A DNA stretch of 64,000 nt. Origin: Roseobacter sp. MED193. Lineage in GTDB: Bacteria; Pseudomonadota; Alphaproteobacteria; Rhodobacterales; Rhodobacteraceae. Numbering within the stretch: the first letter of the stretch is position 1; each line of letters begins with the position of its first letter. The position numbers and the translations under genes are program-made. The notes below the pieces were generated by a model. That model was given only the letters and a program-made list of their open reading frames with translations, was not told where the DNA came from and did not search any database. The stretch lies in NCBI RefSeq assembly GCF_000152965.1, contig NZ_CH902583.1, forward strand, positions 222,987 to 286,986. The letters are read 5' to 3'. Below are positions 58,199 through 64,000 of the stretch, piece by piece.

Positions 58199-58442
58199 CG
58201 ACGGTGTCGAGGCGACCATATCGACCGATGGCAGCCAAGGCGGCGTCGAGGACTACTATGCGGTTGTTTCAGTGGACGGTTTCATCAAGGAAAAGAAAGT
58301 CTACGGGATAGACCCAGTTCAATCCTTTGTGCTGGGTCTCAAGTTGATCGAAGAACTGACAACGGACAAACGCATTGGCGACGACGATGACGTGGCAATC
58401 ACCCCCGGCGCATCATGGCGTATTGAGGTCGTCGAAGACTAA
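58167..58442 (+). CDS. Small passenger protein inside the ISNCY-like element
   Basis: A 91-residue acidic protein (IKLRVVSDDGVEATISTDGS ... YAVVSVDGFIKEKKVYGIDP ... LGLKLIEELTTDKR ... ASWRIEVVED) in a different frame from the transposase and overlapping its 3' end by 32 bp. The pattern of an opening beta-sheet followed by GIDPVQSFVLGLKLIEEL resembles DUF6968-type proteins, a weak guess. No function known. It lies inside the terminal repeats, so it travels with the element. Confidence 0.75.
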   Translation: MKQIKLRVVSDDGVEATISTDGSQGGVEDYYAVVSVDGFIKEKKVYGIDPVQSFVLGLKLIEELTTDKRIGDDDDVAITPGASWRIEVVED

Positions 58443-58466
58443 GCCTTGCTCATGTCGCGCCCCTTG

Positions 58467-58592
58467 GTGACATTCCTGCTTTGCGCAACCAGTGACATTT
58501 CTGAATGGCGTTTACATCGATCTACAAGGCTTGTGTTTGGTGGTGACGTTTCTGCATTGTACAGCCGGTGACATTTCCGAATGGTGTATACA
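58467..58592 (+). repeat. Right-end transposase-binding repeats (four units)
   Basis: Units start at 58467, 58492, 58543 and 58568 and share GTGAC(A/G)TT(T/C)C(T/C)G. Spacings are 25, 51 and 25 bp, i.e. one and two unit lengths. The second and fourth units are alike over 25 bp with three to four differences. Confidence 0.8.
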
Positions 58593-58597
58593 CGTTG

Positions 58598-60358
58598 CTA
58601 AGCGCTCTGTTTGCTCAAGTTCTGAAAGGCACAGTTTTGCGACAAAAAGACCTGGCCTGTAAGATCCTGCAAGAAATGGCTGCGCTTCAAACGATCCATA
58701 ACCGGTCCTTTTACCTCAGAGAGATGCAGTTTGACGCCTAGATCCCCAAGTTGATGGTTTATCGCCTCAAGAGATTCCAAGGCACTAAGATCGATTTCAT
58801 TCACTGCGGAACACATCAAAACAACGTGGCGTAGCTGGCCATTGCCTCGGTGCACCCGTTCCAGGATCAACTCCTCCATGCGCCGGGCATTGGCGAAATA
58901 CAGGCTCTCATCAATCCTGAGAGTCACCAGCGATGGATCCGTCAAGACCTGGTGGCGGTCAATGTTTCTGAAATGCTCACTGCCCGGCACCTGCCCGACC
59001 TCCGCCACATGGGGACGCGAGGTCTTCCACAGAAACAGCGCGATTGATGTCAAAACACCGGCGCCCACCCCGGTTTCCACTCCGATCAAAAGAGTCAGGA
59101 CTACGGTAACGAAGACCGCAGCAAAGTCCGCTCGGGAATAGCTCCAGGCGGTTTTAAGGATAGACAGATCAACAAGCGAGAGAACCGCCACGATGATTGT
59201 TGCTGCCAATGTTGCCGTTGGCAGAAAATAAAGAAATGGCGTCAGATAGAGAGCAGCTAAGGTCAAACCTATCGCCGTCAAAGCGCCGGCAGCAGGTGTT
59301 CGTGCACCTGCGTCAAAATTCACCACTGATCTGGCGAAACCACCTGTGACCGCATAGCCCCCCGACAGGCCTGATGCGATATTGGCGGCCCCCAGGGCTG
59401 TGAGTTCTTGATTGGGGTCAATTTTTTGGCGGCGCTTGGCGGCGAGGGTCTGGGCGACGGAAACGCTTTCGACATAGCCGATGATGGTGATCAAGACGGC
59501 TGGCCCTATCAACGCCGTCAAGAGCGAACGGTCCAGTTGCGGCATTCCAATTGGCGGCAAGCCTGTCGGCACCGCACCAACGACCGAAACCTCAAGGGCG
59601 GGCAAATCAAATCCCCAGGAGAGCGCGATGGTCCCCAGTACCGCAAAAACCGGACCGATACGAACGATTGTGCCTGACATCTGTTTTGACAGCCCAAGCT
59701 TGTTCTGCAGCAGGTCAGACAGTCCAAGACGTAGCCAAAACAGGAAGGCCAAAACCCCAAGCCCGAGAATTAGCGTGACAAAGTTGACTTGCCCAAGCCC
59801 CTGCCCCAATGAGCTTAGGATCTCTGGTAGATTATGGCCTGACGCCTGGACGCCCAGGATATGTTTGGCCTGGCTGATGGCAATCAGCAGCCCCGATGCG
59901 GTGATAAATCCGGCAATGACGGGATGAGAAAGCAGGTTGGCGACCACCCCCAACTTAAGCGCGCCCATCGCCACCAGCAGTGTGCCAGACATCAACGCCA
60001 AGACCGCCGAGGCTGCCACATAGTCCTCCAGGGTTTCCAATCCTAAAGCCGAAAGTGCAGAGGCCGACATCAAGGACACCACCGCCACGGGGCCCACTGC
60101 CAAGACCCGGGATGTGCCAAAAATGGCATAGGCGACCAAGGGCAGGATCGAGGCATAGAGCCCAACCTCTGCGGGTAGTCCTGCCAGCAGCGCATAGGCC
60201 AAAGACTGCGGTATCAGCATGATGGTGACGATGATTGCAGCGGTTAAATCGCCGCCCAGATCTTGGCGGCTGTATCCGGATCCCCAGTTTAAGATTGGGA
60301 AGAGCTGCGACCATCGAACATTTGGCAGGGTGATTTTTGTCATAGCGGCTTTCATCAT
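58598..60358 (-). CDS. SulP-family inorganic anion transporter with STAS domain
   Basis: A 586-residue SLC26/SulP membrane protein: DLTAAIIVTIMLIPQSLAYALLAGLPAEVGLYAS signature near residue 38-70, about 12-14 helices to ~residue 440, and a cytoplasmic STAS domain (~455-575; VVLMCSAVNEIDLSALESLE). Carries sulfate, bicarbonate or dicarboxylates; substrate not readable. Normal length, so the IS element six bases beyond its stop did not truncate it. Start may be ATG 60358, 60355 or 60343. Confidence 0.94.
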   Translation of the reverse strand: MMKAAMTKITLPNVRWSQLFPILNWGSGYSRQDLGGDLTAAIIVTIMLIPQSLAYALLAGLPAEVGLYASILPLVAYAIFGTSRVLAVGPVAVVSLMSASALSALGLETLEDYVAASAVLALMSGTLLVAMGALKLGVVANLLSHPVIAGFITASGLLIAISQAKHILGVQASGHNLPEILSSLGQGLGQVNFVTLILGLGVLAFLFWLRLGLSDLLQNKLGLSKQMSGTIVRIGPVFAVLGTIALSWGFDLPALEVSVVGAVPTGLPPIGMPQLDRSLLTALIGPAVLITIIGYVESVSVAQTLAAKRRQKIDPNQELTALGAANIASGLSGGYAVTGGFARSVVNFDAGARTPAAGALTAIGLTLAALYLTPFLYFLPTATLAATIIVAVLSLVDLSILKTAWSYSRADFAAVFVTVVLTLLIGVETGVGAGVLTSIALFLWKTSRPHVAEVGQVPGSEHFRNIDRHQVLTDPSLVTLRIDESLYFANARRMEELILERVHRGNGQLRHVVLMCSAVNEIDLSALESLEAINHQLGDLGVKLHLSEVKGPVMDRLKRSHFLQDLTGQVFLSQNCAFQNLSKQSA

Positions 60359-61092
60359 TGCGAGGGGCGCAAGCCTGTGCGCGTTTACACATTCACTTAT
60401 TTATATGTTAAGTGGCGAGAGTAAACCCCTAGGACTGAGCAAATTGATACAAAAGCCTTTCCAACAGCAAGAGAATGCGTTAACCTATTTTAAATTTGCA
60501 TTTATATGGGTGTTTCTTTGAGAGTGAACCTGAATGCTTTGCATTTTTTGGCGTGTATCGATGCAAAATCATAGCCCCATATCTGCAAGGCCGGTGGGGC
60601 ATGAACTTGATACTCCGTCGAGCTTATGTCGATCAGATGCATTTCTGCAAGATGCCCCCGCCCCTTGGCAATAAAGTCGACCCTAGCAAATTTACCTGTA
60701 TCGGGGTTATTTTTTGGGAAGGCCTTTGCAAGTTTTCCGCATAACCGTCGGCAGATTAACCTTCCGCCCTTTGGCTCGGATGTTTGTTCTCGCGTTGCTA
60801 CCGTAAGCATTCCAATGTTTCTTGGGGGTTTCCCGGAGATATCCTGTCATCTAAGCGCGCCTAGTGGTTAAGGGGTTTGGATCCAAAGCCGTAGCTGGAT
60901 GGAAGAATACAACGCCCAAGTTCTTTGCAGGGCTATCGGGACGCACTGGAATTTTGCCGTATTTGCAGCTTTGCATGACGAAATTGCATCAACGCAAAGG
61001 TGAGCCAAAAAAGTGGCGAGGGATGTTGCTTCATCCCTCGCCTAGTTTCGGGACCAAAGGGTCCGAACGAATTATCTGAAAGCGAAAGCTCT
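60359..61092. other. 734-bp intergenic region, no recognised gene
   Basis: Only short opposing frames of up to 102 codons are present, with unusual composition. The terminator of gcdH lies at its right end. Promoter(s) for sulP should be near 60359-60500, where the sequence turns A/T rich. TTAA-N6-TTAA at 60480-60493 is one base short of a CtrA box. Confidence 0.5.
61006..61042 (-). terminator. Terminator of gcdH
   Basis: GGCGAGGGATG (61015-61025) pairs perfectly with CATCCCTCGCC (61032-61042); the minus strand continues into a T run (61007-61012). Confidence 0.92.
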
Positions 61093-62313
61093 TTAGAAAA
61101 ATGCCTGTAGGCCGGTCTGAGCCCGCCCGAGGATCAAGGCATGCACGTCGTGGGTGCCCTCATAGGTGTTAACGGTCTCCAGGTTCACCATGTGACGGAT
61201 GACGTTGAACTCTAGGCTGATACCGTTGCCACCGTGCATGTCGCGGGCATTGCGAGCAATCTCCAGCGCCTTGCCACAGTTGTTGCGTTTGACGATTGAG
61301 ATCATTTCAGGCGCTGCATTGGCCTCATCCATCAAGCGACCAACACGCAGAGATGACTGCAACCCAAGGGTGATTTCGGTTTGCATATTGGCGAGCTTCA
61401 GTTGGAAGAGCTGGGTGTTGGCCAGTGGGCGGCCGAACTGGGTGCGGTCCAGACCGTATTGACGGGCGGCATGCCAGCAGGCCTCAGCCGCGCCCATAGC
61501 GCCCCAGCTGATGCCGTAGCGCGCACGGTTCAGACAGCCAAAGGGTCCTTTCAGCCCCTGCACATGAGGGAGCAGCGCGTCTTCGCCCACTTCGACGCCA
61601 TCCATGACGATCTCACCGGTAATTGAGGCGCGCAAAGAGGCCTTGTTCTGGATCTTCGGTGCAGAAAGCCCCTTCATGCCCTTTTCAAGGACGAAGCCGC
61701 GGATCTTGCCGCCGTGTTCTTCGGATTTGGCCCAGACCACAAAGACATCCGCAATGGGTGCGTTGGAGATCCACATCTTGGAACCAGTCAGCTTGTAACC
61801 TGTCGCGGTTTTCTCGGCGCGGGTCTTCATGCCCGCCGGATCTGAACCCGCATCGGGTTCCGTCAGGCCAAAACAGCCAATCCATTCGCCAGACGCAAGT
61901 TTGGGCAGATATTTCTGACGCTGCTCTTCGCTGCCATAGGCGTAAATCGGGTACATCACCAGCGAGCTCTGCACCGACATCATGGAACGATAGCCGCTGT
62001 CGACGCGCTCTACTTCGCGGGCAACCAACCCATAGGATACATAGCCGCCGCCCAATCCGCCGTATTCTTCGGGAATTGTGGTCCCCAGCAAGCCCATTTC
62101 GCCCATCTCGCGAAAGATCGCTGGATCTGTCTCTTCGTTTTCATAAGCGGCGGTGACCCGGGGTTGCAGTTTTTCTTGTGCATAGGCGCGTGCAGAGGCG
62201 GTGATCATCCGCTCATCTTCAGTCAGCTGATCTTCCATACGCAGAGGATCTTCCCAGGTGAATCCTCCCAGATCAGGTGCATCTTTGGCGCGTAGGCTTG
62301 GCTTGTCAGTCAT
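61093..62313 (-). CDS. gcdH: Glutaryl-CoA dehydrogenase
   Basis: A 406-residue acyl-CoA dehydrogenase of the glutaryl-CoA type, converting glutaryl-CoA to crotonyl-CoA with decarboxylation in lysine/tryptophan degradation. Features: [40 protein letters not shown] (GcdH-specific), [32 protein letters not shown] and the catalytic Glu in [21 protein letters not shown] 62313 follows GAGGGT and removes a 14-residue extension of the frame. Divergent from a LysR gene that is its probable regulator. Confidence 0.96.
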   Translation of the reverse strand: MTDKPSLRAKDAPDLGGFTWEDPLRMEDQLTEDERMITASARAYAQEKLQPRVTAAYENEETDPAIFREMGEMGLLGTTIPEEYGGLGGGYVSYGLVAREVERVDSGYRSMMSVQSSLVMYPIYAYGSEEQRQKYLPKLASGEWIGCFGLTEPDAGSDPAGMKTRAEKTATGYKLTGSKMWISNAPIADVFVVWAKSEEHGGKIRGFVLEKGMKGLSAPKIQNKASLRASITGEIVMDGVEVGEDALLPHVQGLKGPFGCLNRARYGISWGAMGAAEACWHAARQYGLDRTQFGRPLANTQLFQLKLANMQTEITLGLQSSLRVGRLMDEANAAPEMISIVKRNNCGKALEIARNARDMHGGNGISLEFNVIRHMVNLETVNTYEGTHDVHALILGRAQTGLQAFF

Positions 62314-62395
62314 TGAAAGACCCTCAGGTTTGGAGATGTGATGATTGTTGTCCAAAGATTAACAGTGGGACGGACAAAAAAACAGCGAGACTTTG

Positions 62396-62409
62396 GCATT
62401 CAAATATGC
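62396..62409. promoter_or_regulatory. Candidate LysR-type operator
   Basis: GCAT-TCAAAT-ATGC, a dyad in the 109-bp region between gcdH and the divergent LysR gene, close to the LysR start. A LysR-type regulator often binds such interrupted dyads near its own promoter. Low certainty. Confidence 0.3.
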
Positions 62410-62422
62410 ATAAAACTCATAC

Positions 62423-63337
62423 ATGCAGCATCCTCGACGTTTTCTCCCTTCAATTTCTGCTCTGCGCGCCCTCGAAGCGTTGGATCGTCTCGGCAGTGCT
62501 TCGGCTGCGGCGGAGGAGCTGTGCCTGACCCAAGGTGCGGTTAGTCGGCAATTACAATCGCTTGAAGCCCAACTCGGGGTTTCGCTTGTGCAGCGCGATC
62601 GCAAGAAACTTCACCTGACTCCAGAGGCTGAAACCTATGCGCGCGAGATCCGCGAGGCTCTGGATAAGATCACCCAGTCCACACTGCGGGTGCAGACCGC
62701 CCCTATGGCTGGAACACTTAATCTTGCGATTCTTCCCGCCTTTGGGATGCGGTGGTTGATGCCGCGCCTGCCAGAGTTTGCCCGCCGTCATCCTGATATC
62801 ACCATCAATATGACCACGCGCTTGCAGGCCTTTAGTTTTGGCAGCGAACCTATTGATGCAGCAATTCATTTTGGTACTGCTGATTGGCCGGGCACCGAAT
62901 CCATGCTGCTAAAATCTGAGCAGCTCTTGCCGGTTTGTAGCCCGCAAATGGTCCCGATTGGAACCTATGTTGCCCCCAAGAACATATTGGACATGCCGCT
63001 GTTACATATTCAGACCCGGCCCAAGGCCTGGCTGGATTGGTTTGAGCAGCATAGTGTTTCGGCCAGCCCAGAGGGTCTGGGCGGGACAATGTATGATCAA
63101 TTCTCAACCATTACCCAGGCTGCATTGCACGGGTTGGGGGTGGCCTTGATGCCGGATTATCTTGTGGAACAGGATATCGCCACCGGTAGGTTGGCTGCGC
63201 TACAATCACGCCCCAGTGAGGCCGCAGGCGCCTATTTTCTGGTCTGGCCAAAGAATAAATCGCGTGATCCGGCGCTGACAAAGTTTCGGCTCTGGCTTGA
63301 AGGTCAAGCACAGCCAGAAGACCCGCTACCGCGATAG
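62423..63337 (+). CDS. LysR-family transcriptional regulator (GcdR-like)
   Basis: A 304-residue LTTR: winged helix ISALRALEALDRLGSASAAA ... LTQGAVSRQLQSLEAQLGVSLVQRD at residues ~10-60, then an effector domain (PMAGTLNLAILPAFGMRWLM ... VALMPDYLVEQDI). GcvA-like in style. Position back to back with gcdH matches the GcdR arrangement reported in other proteobacteria, where glutarate-related ligands activate gcdH. No clear ribosome-binding site is seen; translation may be leaderless or weak. Confidence 0.92.
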   Translation: MQHPRRFLPSISALRALEALDRLGSASAAAEELCLTQGAVSRQLQSLEAQLGVSLVQRDRKKLHLTPEAETYAREIREALDKITQSTLRVQTAPMAGTLNLAILPAFGMRWLMPRLPEFARRHPDITINMTTRLQAFSFGSEPIDAAIHFGTADWPGTESMLLKSEQLLPVCSPQMVPIGTYVAPKNILDMPLLHIQTRPKAWLDWFEQHSVSASPEGLGGTMYDQFSTITQAALHGLGVALMPDYLVEQDIATGRLAALQSRPSEAAGAYFLVWPKNKSRDPALTKFRLWLEGQAQPEDPLPR

Positions 63338-63416
63338 GCGCTGCCTGTGATCGACCGCGACAGCAAACGGGCGCCGAGTGACGCCCATTGAAGTGTTCAT
63401 ACGGTCTGGCGAGGCC

Positions 63417-64000
63417 TTAGCCTAAAGCGTAGCCCGCGCCGCGCACCGTGCGCACCGGATCAGCACCACCAAACTGGGTCAGCGCCTTACGCAGACGGCC
63501 GATATGCACATCTACCGTTCGCGTGTCGACATAGATATCACGCCCCCAAACCCGATCCAGCAACTGTTCTCTGCTCCAGACGCGACCTGGTTTCTCCATA
63601 AAGGTAGAGAGCAGGCGGAACTCTGTGGGGCCAAGTTTCAGCGAATTATCGGACCGGCTGACCTTATGGGTTTCGGCGTCCAGGATTATGTCGTCAAACT
63701 CAAGACGCATCCCAACAGTAGAGGGGCGCACGCGCCGCAGCTGGGTGCGGACCCGTGCCATCAGCTCGATCACAGAATAGGGTTTGACCACATAATCGTC
63801 GGCACCTGTCTCAAGCCCACGCACCTTGTCCACCTCTTCGGATCGGGCCGAAAGCATGATGATTGGAATCCCGCGGGTTTCTGGCCGTGTCTTCAAACGC
63901 CGACAGACTTCGATCCCGCTTAGATTTGGCATCATCCAATCCAGCACGATGATATCGGGCATGTCTTCTTCAACAAGCAGCAAGCCTTCTTCGCCGTTTT
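63417..64000 (-). CDS. phoB: Phosphate regulon response regulator PhoB, 5' part outside window
   Basis: The frame is open through the right edge, so the N terminus (first beta strand and the acidic pocket) is missing. Present are IIVLDWMMPNLSGIEVCRRL with the phosphoacceptor Asp, MLSARSEEVDKVRGLETGADDYVVKPYS, then the OmpR-type winged helix (LGPTEFRLLSTFMEKPGRVW ... DTRTVDVHIGRLRKAL ... VRTVRGAGYAL). Matches PhoB rather than generic OmpR in VDVHIGRLRKAL and its spacing. It activates genes on phosphate starvation; ornithine-lipid genes (38.3-39.9 kb) are frequent targets elsewhere. Confidence 0.93.
   Translation of the reverse strand, partial: NGEEGLLLVEEDMPDIIVLDWMMPNLSGIEVCRRLKTRPETRGIPIIMLSARSEEVDKVRGLETGADDYVVKPYSVIELMARVRTQLRRVRPSTVGMRLEFDDIILDAETHKVSRSDNSLKLGPTEFRLLSTFMEKPGRVWSREQLLDRVWGRDIYVDTRTVDVHIGRLRKALTQFGGADPVRTVRGAGYALG

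Larger units (their letters stand above)
56767..58592 (+). mobile_element. ISNCY-like insertion sequence with iterated terminal repeats
   Basis: A 1826-bp element defined by matching ends: TGTA at 56767 and TACA ending at 58592. The first 26 bases inward agree at 18 positions and include ATGTCACC at the same offset. Each end contains repeated ~25-bp GTGACA-type units (two left, four right). It holds one DDE transposase and a small second gene. No perfect target duplication is visible (CGAT left, CGTT right), so the insertion may be old. The family assignment is from recall. Confidence 0.8.

Noticed and set aside
60502-60810. 102-codon minus-strand frame between sulP and gcdH
   Set aside because: Overlaps an opposing frame of similar length, no family, no ribosome-binding site.
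60855-60910. tRNA-like D-arm sequence (TAGTGGTTAAGG)
   Set aside because: No matching acceptor stem or TTCGA T loop nearby, so not a tRNA.

Overview
The window looks like a chromosomal segment of a marine Roseobacter-group alphaproteobacterium (Rhodobacteraceae; Phaeobacter, Ruegeria or Leisingera-like). The reasons are the gene orders (rplU-rpmA-GNAT-obgE-proB-proA; rpsB-tsf; olsB-olsA), a ChpT phosphotransferase of the CtrA relay, a TAXI-type TRAP transporter with its own universal stress protein, B12-dependent NrdJ, and a free-standing pterin methyltransferase of the split-MetH type. Identification rests on reading the proteins; no database was searched.

Layout. 1-5.6 kb: housekeeping genes (partial PpiD-like chaperone, aminotransferase, gpt, fabI, pdxH, double cold-shock protein, DUF192 protein, tRNA-Pro). 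5.99-8.70 kb: a complete IS66-family element with terminal inverted repeats and a perfect 8-bp target duplication. 9.3-14.9 kb: nrdJ behind a probable NrdR box, then an mtnA-aldolase pair for methylthioadenosine salvage. 15.8-20.5 kb: TAXI-TRAP transporter and UspA. 20.5-24.6 kb: an ABC ATPase / FtsX-type permease / lipocalin-like operon resembling AttEFGH. 24.8-28 kb: YihY, a small ORF, rlmE, Ppx/GppA. 28.2-30.6 kb: a three-gene one-carbon cluster (virulence-factor domain protein, MetF-like, methyl-THF methyltransferase). 30.7-41.8 kb: tRNA-Ser, DUF2059, ribosomal protein, GTPase, proline and ornithine-lipid genes, chpT, rpsB-tsf.

42.4-56.6 kb is the main accessory region: a LuxR solo translationally coupled to aroQ, a quinone oxidoreductase, and a ten-gene plus-strand run devoted to acyl-CoA metabolism (two acyl-CoA dehydrogenases that look like unlike subunits of one enzyme, SDR, nitronate monooxygenase-like, histidine phosphatase, APH-like kinase, enoyl-CoA hydratase, beta-lactamase-type esterase, acetoacetyl-CoA ligase, TesB), closed by a convergent SDR. 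This is the best candidate for an undescribed catabolic pathway. 56.77-58.59 kb is an ISNCY-like element with arrays of ~25-bp repeats at both ends and a small passenger gene. The window ends with a SulP transporter, gcdH with a divergent LysR regulator, and a phoB gene cut by the right edge.

No CRISPR array, rRNA, prophage or replication origin was seen.
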